Shown here: one piece after another, positions 1-8,300 of the stretch
Position numbering within the stretch: position 1 is the first letter of the stretch
Layout: every line of letters starts with the position of its first letter
Assembly (NCBI GenBank): GCA_017963125.1
Contig: JAGCUA010000069.1
Coordinates: 1 to 64,000 of the forward strand
Length of the DNA: 64,000 nt
Source: a bacterium
Lineage (GTDB): Bacteria; UBP6; UBA1177
Reading direction: 5' to 3'
Notes under the pieces: generated by a model
Told to the model about the DNA's origin: nothing
Databases searched by the model: none
The model's input: only the letters and a program-made list of their open reading frames with translations
Translations under genes and position numbers: made by a program

Positions 1-1332
1 AGTCATTAGGCTAAATCCATGAAAACAAGGGTTGAAACCGACGCTGGACCTGTTGCATAATTCGCGAAATCACATGTCATTAGGCTAAATCCATGAAAAC
101 AAGGGTTGAAACTTTTCAAAAGGGTTGGAGGTAGATCCTGCAACAGCAGTCATTAGGCTAAATCCATGAAAACAAGGGTTGAAACTCGCCGGATTCAAGC
201 CCCTCGCCGCACCGGAGAGGGGTGTCATTAGGCTAAATCCATGAAAACAAGGGTTGAAACAGCAATGCGGTATCCGCCCTGAACGCTGCATTTGAAGTCA
301 TTAGGCTAAATCCATGAAAACAAGGGTTGAAACATAGTGGAGGAATGCTATGAGAAAGCAAAGCAATGAAAGTCATTAGGCTAAATCCATGAAAACAAGG
401 GTTGAAACTCATGTAAGTTGTCTCATTGCCTTGATACTCATACTGTCATTAGGCTAAATCCATGAAAACAAGGGTTGAAACAAAGGAGAAAAAAAATGAA
501 AAAAATTAGAGTCATGGTCATTAGGCTAAATCCATGAAAACAAGGGTTGAAACTCAGCAATCTGAGACGCGAGCATTTGAGCGATTTTGAGGTCATTAGG
601 CTAAATCCATGAAAACAAGGGTTGAAACCAAAGGGTGCAGATCTTGACAATATACGCCCGGATATGTCATTAGGCTAAATCCATGAAAACAAGGGTTGAA
701 ACTATAAGCAAACATGAAATCGACTTAACAAAAGAAGTGTCATTAGGCTAAATCCATGAAAACAAGGGTTGAAACCAGTCCGAAGTTTGGTGAGATTTTT
801 GAGATCTGTGATGGTCATTAGGCTAAATCCATGAAAACAAGGGTTGAAACCAAAATTACAAAAATAGAGTATAGTTCAAACGCTCATTGTCATTAGGCTA
901 AATCCATGAAAACAAGGGTTGAAACTTCCGTCTTTCAGCCGCTTATCCTCGATTACATCGGTCATTAGGCTAAATCCATGAAAACAAGGGTTGAAACTTT
1001 GCTTCCCTGCCGTCGGCGGTTATCAGTTCGCGCTCGTCATTAGGCTAAATCCATGAAAACAAGGGTTGAAACCTTCGGTCAAAGAGCTGATAACTAAGTC
1101 CGAAGACATCGTCATTAGGCTAAATCCATGAAAACAAGGGTTGAAACCAATCAAATTAAGGCCAGCAATGGTTATTTTTCCCAGTCATTAGGCTAAATCC
1201 ATGAAAACAAGGGTTGAAACAGCGTTTCCAGGCCGACAAGCAGAAGCCCTGTGTGCGATGTCATTAGGCTAAATCCATGAAAACAAGGGTTGAAACTAGT
1301 ACTGCTCGGTCTCAAAGTAAGGCGGATCAATG

Positions 1333-1376
1333 GTTATTAGGCACATCCATGAATCCATGAAAATAAGGATTGAAAC
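1333..1376 (+). repeat. Degenerate CRISPR repeat with internal duplication
   Basis: This copy is 44 bp rather than 37 and contains ATCCATGA twice in tandem, with point changes elsewhere (GTTATTAGGCACATCC at the start, AAGGATTGAAAC at the end). The handle reads ATTGAAAC instead of GTTGAAAC. Normal repeats resume after it, so it is an internal decayed copy near the old end of the array. Confidence 0.85.
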
Positions 1377-1548
1377 TCAATCACATAACCCATTGTGCCT
1401 TCGATGATTATGTCATTAGGCTAAATCCATGAAAACAAGGGTTGAAACATTTTTGCAAGTTCTTCGCTGTCAGCCTGACTTTCTGTCATTAGGCTAAATC
1501 CATGAAAACAAGGGTTGAAACATCGGATCGATATTGGAAATCTGCGGA

Positions 1549-1597
1549 ATCATTAGACCTGTTGAATATCTAAATCCCAAAAAATAAGGATTGAAAC
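1549..1597 (+). repeat. Degenerate CRISPR repeat with insertion
   Basis: About 49 bp. It starts ATCATTAG, carries roughly 12 extra bases (ACCTGTTGAATAT region), then continues TAAATCCCAAAAAATAAGG and ends ATTGAAAC. The preceding spacer is correspondingly short, about 27 bp. A last truncated repeat follows at 1635-1665 and stops at AAGG without the TTGAAAC handle. Confidence 0.75.
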
Positions 1598-1665
1598 CGC
1601 ATTGTGTGAGTTCCGATTTTGATTTTGAGTCCGGATGATTAGGATAAATCCATGAAAACAAGGTT

Positions 1666-1826
1666 ACAGCCGTTGCACAAAACCCCCTTTCTTATTTCAA
1701 TAGCGCAAACATCTAATTTCACTGAATGATTTTGAAATTTAGATATTAGACAATGTTGTGTCGGAGAACGAGGAAATGCGTTAATAACGAGCAATTATAA
1801 AATTAAAAAATATCTATTTATAAAAC
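1666..1826. other. AT-rich intergenic stretch with an imperfect inverted repeat
   Basis: No gene is visible between the end of the CRISPR array and the next promoter. An inverted repeat pairs ATCTAATTTCA at 1711-1721 with TGAAATTTAGAT at 1733-1744, with one bulged T. No T-run follows, so it is not a convincing terminator. The left arm resembles the sequence at 2895-2916 (see findings). Confidence 0.5.
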
Positions 1827-1854
1827 TTGAATAAAATATTTTTCTAATTATAAT
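1827..1854 (+). promoter_or_regulatory. Promoter for the ORF6N gene
   Basis: A -35 TTGAAT at 1827-1832 and a perfect -10 TATAAT at 1849-1854 are separated by 16 bp. Transcription would start near 1861 and run through the short frame at 1884 into the ORF6N gene. Confidence 0.7.
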
Positions 1855-1883
1855 GCTAAATAACTTTTTTGAGGCGACTGCCA

Positions 1884-1991
1884 ATGGATAAAATGCAAAT
1901 TGTAAAAATTAAAGAAAATTTTGATGAAACCATTCACAATGTAGCAGCAACCATATATTTTAGGGACAAAACATGGAAAATGAAATTTTAA
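1884..1991 (+). CDS. Possible 35-residue leader peptide
   Basis: A short frame starts with ATG at 1884, follows a GAGGCG ribosome-site-like sequence at 1871-1876, and ends with TAA at 1989-1991, which is 19 bp inside the next gene in another frame. It lies directly downstream of a good promoter. The predicted peptide is basic (MDKMQIVKIKENF at its start) and matches no family I recognise. It could couple translation into the ORF6N gene or be chance. The overlap and position are visible; the role is inference. Confidence 0.3.
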   Translation: MDKMQIVKIKENFDETIHNVAATIYFRDKTWKMKF

Positions 1992-2893
1992 CGCCGCAAA
2001 TAAAAACCGAAGACAAAATCCTGATGATCCGCGGTCAGCACGTGATGATTGACCGTGACCTGGCAGAACTTTACGGGGTCGAGACGAAAAGGCTTAATGA
2101 GCAAGTCCGCAGAAACATTGCAAGGTTTCCCGAGCACTTTATGTTCCAACTTACAAAAGAAGAAACTTTGTTGATTGACTCACGTTCAAAGTCGCAAATT
2201 GCGACTTTGAACGCAAAAGGAAATCTTCGAGGAACAAATGTCAAAAAACTTCCTTATGCTTTTACAGAGCAGGGTGTGGCAATGCTTTCAGCAGTTCTGA
2301 AAAGCGATACAGCCATTCAGACAAGTATCATGATCATGGAAGCTTTTGTCACTCTACGTCATTTTTTACAAAACAATTACAAACTTTTTGCTGAAATCGA
2401 TTCAATCAAGAAGCATCAGTTGGAACACGACATTCATTTGATCGAATCAGACAAACGCATTGACGAACTTTTCGACAAGATGGACAGATACAGGATCGAA
2501 TACAGGCAGGGAATCTTTTTCAAGGGACAGATTTTCGATGCCTATGCAAAATTCGAGTCTTTTATCACGGAAGCTGAAAAAGAGATCGTTCTGATTGACA
2601 ATTATGTTGATCTCTCTGTTTTGGAAAGACTCACAAAAAAGCAGAAAGATGTAAAAGTTACGATTTATACCCGTTCTAAAACTGAAATATCGGCATTGGA
2701 TATTCAAAAATTCAACGAACAATATCCGTCAGTTACACTCAAATATACGGAAAACATCCACGATAGATTTTTAATAATCGACGGCAAGATCCTTTACCAT
2801 ATCGGAGCATCAATCAAAGATTTAGGCAAAAAATGCTTCGGATTCGAAATCTTGGATTCATCGTGGATTCAAGAAATTATAAAAAATTTATAA
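1973..2893 (+). CDS. ORF6N-domain protein with C-terminal phospholipase-D-like domain
   Basis: The 306-residue protein starts with an ORF6N domain (about residues 12-110), the DNA-binding family related to KilA-N/Bro found in phage anti-repressors and many bacterial accessory loci; the core reads MIDRDLAELYGVETKRLNEQ. A basic/acidic helical stretch (about 140-180) links it to a C-terminal domain with HDRFLIID at 263-270 followed by HIGASIKDLGKK, which resembles the HKD region of phospholipase-D-like proteins but keeps one HxR/D-type motif only. No catalytic claim can be made. It is alone on its strand, next to a decaying CRISPR array, with its own promoter at 1827-1854 and AGGGAC as a likely ribosome site. 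Such proteins are common on mobile DNA, so recent acquisition is plausible. The domain call is firm, the biological role unknown. Confidence 0.85.
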   Translation: MENEILTPQIKTEDKILMIRGQHVMIDRDLAELYGVETKRLNEQVRRNIARFPEHFMFQLTKEETLLIDSRSKSQIATLNAKGNLRGTNVKKLPYAFTEQGVAMLSAVLKSDTAIQTSIMIMEAFVTLRHFLQNNYKLFAEIDSIKKHQLEHDIHLIESDKRIDELFDKMDRYRIEYRQGIFFKGQIFDAYAKFESFITEAEKEIVLIDNYVDLSVLERLTKKQKDVKVTIYTRSKTEISALDIQKFNEQYPSVTLKYTENIHDRFLIIDGKILYHIGASIKDLGKKCFGFEILDSSWIQEIIKNL

Positions 2894-2903
2894 CCATCTA
2901 ATT

Positions 2904-5900
2904 TTATTGACTAATTCCAAAATTCGAAATCATCTTCCCTGTCACAGATCCGGCGCACTTCACGATATCTTTCACTTTGCCCTGGAAAACGACGTTCCCC
3001 CCTTCTTCGCCGCGTCCCGGACCGAGATCGATGATGTAGTCGGCGCTTGCGATAATCTGGCTTCTGTGCTCGGCAAGGATCACGGTGTGGCCTGAATCGT
3101 TGAGTGTTTTAAAGATTTCAAGCAGTTTTTCCACATCGGCAAAGTGCAGGCCTCTGCTTGGTTCATCGAAGATAAATATCGATTTTTCCTTACTTTTTTC
3201 AGTGGCTGCAGAAAAACTTCTGCCGAAATAAAGTCTCAGGAGTTCGCCCGAAGACAAACTTGAAACGCTTTGCGACAGCTTGATGTAGCCAAGGCCGCAT
3301 TTATCAAGGATATTCAGTATTTTCGAGATGTTGGAATCGTCTTCAAAAAATTCCGCCGCTTCACTGATCTCCATATCGAGGATCTCTGCGATATTTTTTT
3401 CTTTGTATTTGAATTCAAGGATATTCGGCGCATATCCAGTTCCGCCGCAGTCGGCGCAGAAGTGCTCTACATTGCCCAAGAAATCCATCGAAACCGAGTT
3501 TCTGCCAGCCCCTTTGCAGGTTTTGCAGATATCGTTTTTCGTGATCTTGAACGATTTTCCGAATTTCTTCTTTATTTTGTCGAAGCACTCGGCGAATGAT
3601 GCGACATTCGATGATGTCGCGGAAATATTCTCGGTGCTTTTTTCATCGTAAAAAACCGGAATATCCTTAATATTTTCAGCCAGATACTTTATCAAAGTGG
3701 TTTTTCCGCTTCCAGAAAGACCTGAAATGACCGTGGTTTTTCCGAGCGGGATCGAAACCGAGATATTTTTGAGATTGTTTCTCGAAATATTTGAAACAGT
3801 GAGAAATTCTGAAAAATCGCAATCTTTTAAAACAGGCTTGAAGTTGAGCGTCTTTGCAGTCCAGGAGTCAGATTTTATAAAGGATCCGACGTTTCCTTCA
3901 AAAACGATTTTTCCTCCGTTGCAACCGCTTCCGGGGCCGCATTCGATTATGTTGTCGGCATATTTTATTATCTCGGGAACGTGCTCTACCGCAACCACAG
4001 TGTTTCCCTTCTCCACGATCTCTCTCAGAAGTTTAGCCATATTCTCGCATTCAAGCGGATGAAGCCCTCTGCTCGGCTCGTCGATCACATAGATCAAATT
4101 CTGCAGATTGTCAGCCGCGCTTTTTACAAGTCTGAGTCTCTCCCTCTCGCCCGTCGAAAGCGTTGAAGCGGCTCGTGAGAGCGAAAGGTGACCGATTCCC
4201 AAAGATATGATTTTATTAACTTTTTCTGCGATTTCAGCTTTTATTTTAAGGAAAATCTCTTCATCGGTTTTATCTTCAAAGGAGATCGTTTCAAGGATCT
4301 TTCCGATTTCTGAAACTGGTTTTTCACAGAATTCGTCGATCGACATTCCAGCAACTCGGACACTTAAAAGTTCTTTTTTCAGGCGTTTTCCATTACATTC
4401 AGGGCAAACGGTTTCACCCATAAGATTGCGAAGCTCTTCTTCGTTTTTATTGCCCAGAGACCTGTAAAATTCATCGGTTATAAGATTCGCAAAGCCTATC
4501 CACTTCCCTTTGAAACTGTGCGTTCCAGTGACATTTCCCCGCTTGTATTCCCAGTTCACATTGAAGATCTCCTCTCCCGCACCGAACATCGCGATATCGA
4601 ATTCTTTTTCAGTCAGCTCACTCACCGGCTTTGAAAAATCGATCCCCAGCTTTTTCCCCGCCGCAAAAAGAGTGTGAATGAACTGGCCGTCTTTGTCAGC
4701 GTAAAAACGACCCTGCTTCGTCGCCGCAAGGGCGCCGTCAGCAAAAGAAAGTTCAGTGTTTATCGAAAGTTTTTCAAGATCGCAGCTTAGAATAAAACCA
4801 GTTCCCGAACACTTTCCGCAAGCCCCTTTTTCTGAATTGAAAGAGAAATCTCCCGCCGTGAAAGCGCACTTTCCGCCGTTTTCACCCCTTCCGGCACGCG
4901 AAAAAAGCATCCGCACAAATTCGTAGATCCCGCTAATAGTCCCTACAGTCGAACGGATCCCCGCGACCGAGAATTTCGCGGAAACACCGATCCCTGCACG
5001 CAGTCCGTCACATTTTGAGACCGAACTCTGGTTTTTGCCGAGGAGAAAAGTTTTTACGTAAGGCGAAACTCCGCTGAGGATAGCCTTGATGCTTTCAACA
5101 AAAAGAGTGTCGAAGGCGAGACTCGTTTTGCCGCTTCCCGAAAGACCGCATACAACATTGAGATTATTGGGTTTTATCTTCAAATCGACATTCTTGAGAT
5201 TGTGTGTTTCGATGCTCTGCAAAACTATATCCTTTGCAAGTTCCGCTTCGTAGTTCCCAGCCTTTGCAGCCACTTTTTCAAGTGAAAAGTTCTCGTTTTC
5301 ACCGAAACTGATGACGTTGTCTGCAAGCCTTAAAAATACAGGGTTGTTGTCGCTTGCAAGGACAGTTACGCCCGATTTTGCGACACTTTTCAGTATCCCG
5401 ACGAACTTTTCGATATCGGCAGGATGCAGACCGGCAGTAGGCTCCTCGAAAATCAGGACCGAATTTTCCTTTATCTTAGAAAGCCAAAGTGCGAGTTTTA
5501 TCCGCTGCGCCTCTCCGCCAGAAAGCGTGGACGATGGCTGTCCGAGAAGCAAATATCCGATCCCGAGACGGGCCATTATATCGAGAGTTTTCGTAATCTG
5601 CTTATTTTCTTTAAAGAAATCAAGTGCTTGTGAAACAGTGAGATTGAGAACGTCGTAAATCGATAGCCCCTCTACTTTGACTTCAAGGACCTCGTCGATG
5701 AAGCGTTTTCCGTTGCATTTGTCGCAAACAGTCTCAACGCTTCCCATGAACTTCATTCCGGTCTCTATTACTCCGCCGCCTTCGCATTTGGGGCATCTTC
5801 CCGCTTCTCCATTGAATGAAAAATGGGACTTTGAAAAACCGCGTTTTTTGGCTTCGTCAGTAGAGGCGAACAAGTCTCTGATCTTATCGAAAATTCCGGT

Positions 5901-7478
5901 GTAAGTAGCGGGATTCGATCTGGAAGTGCGCCCAATCGGAGAGCGGTCTATTTTTTCATAAGTTATTGATTTTTCTTCAAGTTTTTTAATATATGAATTA
6001 AGGAAATCTTTCTTTTCGACTGACGATCTTCCGCATACGGCATTGAGTTTTCCGATTATGATTTCACTTCCTAAATTGAGCTCAGATGCACCGTTTTCAT
6101 ACTTTTTGAGAGCAAGTGCAGTCGGAGTGGCAAGGGTTTCCGCGTTTTTCAAAAAGTCGTCAACTCTTCCCGCAAAAAGGATCTCTCCGCCCTCAGTGCC
6201 GCCGCCGGGACCGGTTTCCACGATGTTATCGGCCATTCGGATCGCATCGATATCGTGCTCGACCGCAATGACTGTGTTTCCGTTGTCGCGGATCTTTATG
6301 AGGAGACTTAGGACATTTTTAAGTTCGCCGCGGCTAAGCCCGATACTCGGCTCGTCAAAAACGAAAGTCGTCCCTTTCAGAGGGCTCGATGCAGCCGAAG
6401 CGATCCTTATCCTCTGGATCTCGCTTGAATTGAGTTCGCTTGAATTTTCTGAAAGGGTCAGGTGCCCCAAGCCGATATTTATGAGTTCAAGAAGCAACTT
6501 GTTGATTTCATTTATTATTTTCTGCTCGGCAAGACTAAGTTCCTTTGCATTTTCAGTGAGGAACTGAACCGCTTTTTCCAAATTCATATCGCAGATCCCG
6601 GCAATGTTTTTACCTGCGATCCTGACTGCAAGAGCGGTATCGTTCAGCCTTGCGCCGCCGCATTTTTTACACTTTACCGAGCGGACGAAACGAAGAATGT
6701 TGGGGTTTCTGTCACGCTTCAGGATCTCTTCCATGACGTTGACGACCCCTTTGTAGTAGCCTTCTTCACGAGGTTTTGCCGTGATCCCCGTCCATTTCAT
6801 GCGGCTTTCAAGGGTGTGCTTGCCGAAAGCGACCTTTATCTTCTCGCTACCGAAAAATATGACGTCAAGCTGCTCTTTCGTGAGGTCGCAAAGCGGCGTA
6901 TCGACCGAAAAACCGTGCGCGCGGCACACTTCGTCAAGGACATCGAGAGTCACCTGCGAATAGATTATGTAGCCGTTCGGAGCGGTTATCTTCAAAGCAC
7001 GCTCGCGGATCGACTTTTTCCAGTCCGCGACAATAAGATCGGGGTCGAGAAAATCCTCCACTCCGTTTCCCTTGCACGCTTCGCAGTAACCGAGAGCCGA
7101 ATTGAAGGAAAAAACCGAGCGCGAGATCCCCGCATGACGGGCGAAAAGAACTCTGAGAAGGTCGTAGATCCCCGAAAAAGTGCCGACAGTGGAAACCGAA
7201 GTCGCGACATCCGCCCTCTGGTCAACTGCAAGAGAGGCATCAAGACCGCAAATCAACTCGGCCGCGGGCTTTTTCGTCACGCCGAAAAACTTCCTCTGCC
7301 ATGCAGGGAACGACGAAAGATAGAGCCGCTGCGACTCCTTGAAAAGCGTGTTATAGACAAGCGACGACTTGCCGCTTCCCGAAACTCCCGTCACAACCGT
7401 GAATTTTCCCTTTTCAAATTCAACACTTATGTTTTTGAGATTGTTCTCTGTGCAGTTTGTGATTTTTATTGTGTTCAT
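2904..7478 (-). CDS. Tandem UvrA-like ABC ATPase (four ABC modules)
   Basis: At 1524 residues this is well over one and a half times a normal UvrA (about 940). Two UvrA-like units are joined. Unit 1 has Walker A GVSGSGKS at 31-38, a CxxC zinc pair at 132-135 with partner CKKC near 270, a decayed signature (LNSSE at 349-353 instead of LSGGE), Walker B FDEPS near 374, then a second module whose Walker A is destroyed (GRSSVEKK at 483-490) but which keeps GRTSRSNPATYTG, LSGGEAQR at 652-659 and FEEPT. Unit 2 has Walker A GLSGSGKT at 778-785 and again at 1253-1260, signatures LSTGE and LSSGE, and IDEPS/FDEPS Walker B motifs. UvrA recognises bulky DNA lesions in nucleotide excision repair. This relative may do so or serve resistance or repair of special adducts; a canonical uvrA is expected elsewhere. 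It has its own promoter at 7508-7535 and AGGAGC before the ATG. Confidence 0.9.
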   Translation of the reverse strand: MNTIKITNCTENNLKNISVEFEKGKFTVVTGVSGSGKSSLVYNTLFKESQRLYLSSFPAWQRKFFGVTKKPAAELICGLDASLAVDQRADVATSVSTVGTFSGIYDLLRVLFARHAGISRSVFSFNSALGYCEACKGNGVEDFLDPDLIVADWKKSIRERALKITAPNGYIIYSQVTLDVLDEVCRAHGFSVDTPLCDLTKEQLDVIFFGSEKIKVAFGKHTLESRMKWTGITAKPREEGYYKGVVNVMEEILKRDRNPNILRFVRSVKCKKCGGARLNDTALAVRIAGKNIAGICDMNLEKAVQFLTENAKELSLAEQKIINEINKLLLELINIGLGHLTLSENSSELNSSEIQRIRIASAASSPLKGTTFVFDEPSIGLSRGELKNVLSLLIKIRDNGNTVIAVEHDIDAIRMADNIVETGPGGGTEGGEILFAGRVDDFLKNAETLATPTALALKKYENGASELNLGSEIIIGKLNAVCGRSSVEKKDFLNSYIKKLEEKSITYEKIDRSPIGRTSRSNPATYTGIFDKIRDLFASTDEAKKRGFSKSHFSFNGEAGRCPKCEGGGVIETGMKFMGSVETVCDKCNGKRFIDEVLEVKVEGLSIYDVLNLTVSQALDFFKENKQITKTLDIMARLGIGYLLLGQPSSTLSGGEAQRIKLALWLSKIKENSVLIFEEPTAGLHPADIEKFVGILKSVAKSGVTVLASDNNPVFLRLADNVISFGENENFSLEKVAAKAGNYEAELAKDIVLQSIETHNLKNVDLKIKPNNLNVVCGLSGSGKTSLAFDTLFVESIKAILSGVSPYVKTFLLGKNQSSVSKCDGLRAGIGVSAKFSVAGIRSTVGTISGIYEFVRMLFSRAGRGENGGKCAFTAGDFSFNSEKGACGKCSGTGFILSCDLEKLSINTELSFADGALAATKQGRFYADKDGQFIHTLFAAGKKLGIDFSKPVSELTEKEFDIAMFGAGEEIFNVNWEYKRGNVTGTHSFKGKWIGFANLITDEFYRSLGNKNEEELRNLMGETVCPECNGKRLKKELLSVRVAGMSIDEFCEKPVSEIGKILETISFEDKTDEEIFLKIKAEIAEKVNKIISLGIGHLSLSRAASTLSTGERERLRLVKSAADNLQNLIYVIDEPSRGLHPLECENMAKLLREIVEKGNTVVAVEHVPEIIKYADNIIECGPGSGCNGGKIVFEGNVGSFIKSDSWTAKTLNFKPVLKDCDFSEFLTVSNISRNNLKNISVSIPLGKTTVISGLSGSGKTTLIKYLAENIKDIPVFYDEKSTENISATSSNVASFAECFDKIKKKFGKSFKITKNDICKTCKGAGRNSVSMDFLGNVEHFCADCGGTGYAPNILEFKYKEKNIAEILDMEISEAAEFFEDDSNISKILNILDKCGLGYIKLSQSVSSLSSGELLRLYFGRSFSAATEKSKEKSIFIFDEPSRGLHFADVEKLLEIFKTLNDSGHTVILAEHRSQIIASADYIIDLGPGRGEEGGNVVFQGKVKDIVKCAGSVTGKMISNFGISQ

Positions 7479-7507
7479 CGCTAAAAAGCTCCTAAAAAAA
7501 CCGCCGG

Positions 7508-7535
7508 ATTATAGCGGAAAAACGGTCGAAAACAA
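7508..7535 (-). promoter_or_regulatory. Promoter of the UvrA-like gene
   Basis: On the minus strand the -35 TTGTTT (7530-7535) and perfect -10 TATAAT (7508-7513) are separated by 16 bp. Its -35 box is only three bases from that of the divergent promoter at 7539-7566, so the two polymerase sites must compete or be co-regulated. Confidence 0.65.
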
Positions 7536-7538
7536 GGA

Positions 7539-7566
7539 TTGAAAAATTTTTCAATGCAAGTATAAT
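7539..7566 (+). promoter_or_regulatory. Promoter of the DUF3791/DUF3990 cassette
   Basis: A -35 TTGAAA (7539-7544) and a perfect -10 TATAAT (7561-7566) have a 16-bp spacer that includes the small palindrome GAAAAATTTTTC. Transcription would begin about 20 bases before the start codon at 7597. Confidence 0.7.
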
Positions 7567-7596
7567 TTTTGGATTTTTGTCGTTTTGAGGTGTTCC

Positions 7597-7815
7597 ATGT
7601 GCAAAAAAGAGGAATTGGAATTTTCAGTTTTTCTTATCCATCAGCTTTCCTATTCGTGGAAGATGATCCCGGCTCAAGTTTACGATATTCTCAATAAAAC
7701 CGGCATCTTGGATAATTACATCGTCCGCTGTTACGATGTGCTTCACACTATGGGCGAACTATATCTTGTCAACGATATCACCGATTTCGTCAGAGAAAAA
7801 GGAGTAGCTGTATGA
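7597..7815 (+). CDS. DUF3791 family protein
   Basis: The 72-residue protein matches the DUF3791 pattern: a hydrophobic helix (FSVFLIHQLSYSW), then PAQVYDILNKTG, and a C-terminal YDVLHTMGELYLVNDITDF. DUF3791 proteins are small helical proteins of unknown function that commonly sit next to DUF3990 genes. The start is ATG 7597, because GAGG at 7587-7590 is six bases upstream; a TTG four codons earlier has no ribosome site. Its stop overlaps the start of the DUF3990 gene by 4 bp, indicating translational coupling. By gene order and size it is the likely antitoxin-like partner, which is inference. Confidence 0.85.
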   Translation: MCKKEELEFSVFLIHQLSYSWKMIPAQVYDILNKTGILDNYIVRCYDVLHTMGELYLVNDITDFVREKGVAV

Positions 7816-8300
7816 TCGTTTATCACGGATCGAACAAGATAGTAAAAAATCCGGACATCTCTTTTTCCAAACCTTTTCTTGATTTCGGAAAAGGATTTTA
7901 TGTCACTGATTTTCAGAAACAGGCTGAAAAATGGGCTTCCCGGAAGGCGATGCGATACGGCGGTGAAGGTTTTGTCAATTCATTCGAAATGCAGGATGAT
8001 CTTTCCGCTTACAAAGTCCTTAAATTCGAAAATGAGGATGAAAACTGGCTTGAATTTGTCTGTGAATGCAGACGCGGTTCGGAAAACTACAAAAATTACG
8101 ACATAATAGCCGGCAAAGTTGCCAACGACGATGTTTTCAAAACAGTAAACATGTATTTTCAAGGATTTTGGGACAAGCAGCGGGCTCTGGAGGAACTCAG
8201 ATACAGTAAGGCAAACGACCAGATCTGCATCGTAAATGCGGATGTTCTTGCCGAAATCCTGAAATTCAAAAATTTTTACAAGGTGATTTCCAATGGTTGA
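7812..8300 (+). CDS. DUF3990 protein, ADP-ribosyltransferase-like
   Basis: This 162-residue protein is a full-length DUF3990 member. It begins IVYHGSN (residues 2-8), followed by GKGFYVTDF (about 27-35) and WASRKAMRYGG, the arrangement used by the ADP-ribosyltransferase-like fold of this family, in which the YHGS/GKGFY region forms the NAD-binding floor. The catalytic residue and target are not established from sequence alone. The gene overlaps DUF3791 upstream (ATGA) and the small gene downstream by 8 bp, so the three are one translation-coupled unit. The organisation suggests a toxin-antitoxin or regulatory modification system. Confidence 0.85.
   Translation: MIVYHGSNKIVKNPDISFSKPFLDFGKGFYVTDFQKQAEKWASRKAMRYGGEGFVNSFEMQDDLSAYKVLKFENEDENWLEFVCECRRGSENYKNYDIIAGKVANDDVFKTVNMYFQGFWDKQRALEELRYSKANDQICIVNADVLAEILKFKNFYKVISNG

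Larger units (their letters stand above)
2..1665 (+). CRISPR. CRISPR array, 20 regular 37-bp repeats plus 3 degenerate ones, open at the left edge
   Basis: The repeat is 37 bp, begins GTCATTAGGCTAAATC and ends GGGTTGAAAC. Identical copies start at 2, 76, 149, 224, 297, 372, 445, 517, 592, 666, 739, 814, 889, 961, 1036, 1111, 1184, 1260, 1412 and 1485; spacers are 35-39 bp. Degenerate copies lie at 1333-1376, 1549-1597 and 1635-1665. The 3' end GTTGAAAC matches the 8-nt 5' handle seen on many type I and III crRNAs, so transcription is probably left to right. The decayed repeats at the right end agree that this is the leader-distal end. The leader and any cas genes must lie left of the window, so the subtype cannot be assigned. 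The repeat has no strong internal palindrome. Confidence 0.98.

Noticed and set aside
85..650. Open frames on the minus strand inside the CRISPR array
   Set aside because: They are built from the repeat unit in a frame without stops (recurring FNPCFHGFSLMT) and have no ribosome site.
2..1665. Assignment of the CRISPR subtype
   Set aside because: No cas genes are in the window, and the repeat end GTTGAAAC is shared by several type I and III systems.
6462..7484. 340-codon open frame antisense to the UvrA-like gene
   Set aside because: It is a composition shadow of the real gene, has no ribosome site, and its product is Arg/His-rich and unlike any family.
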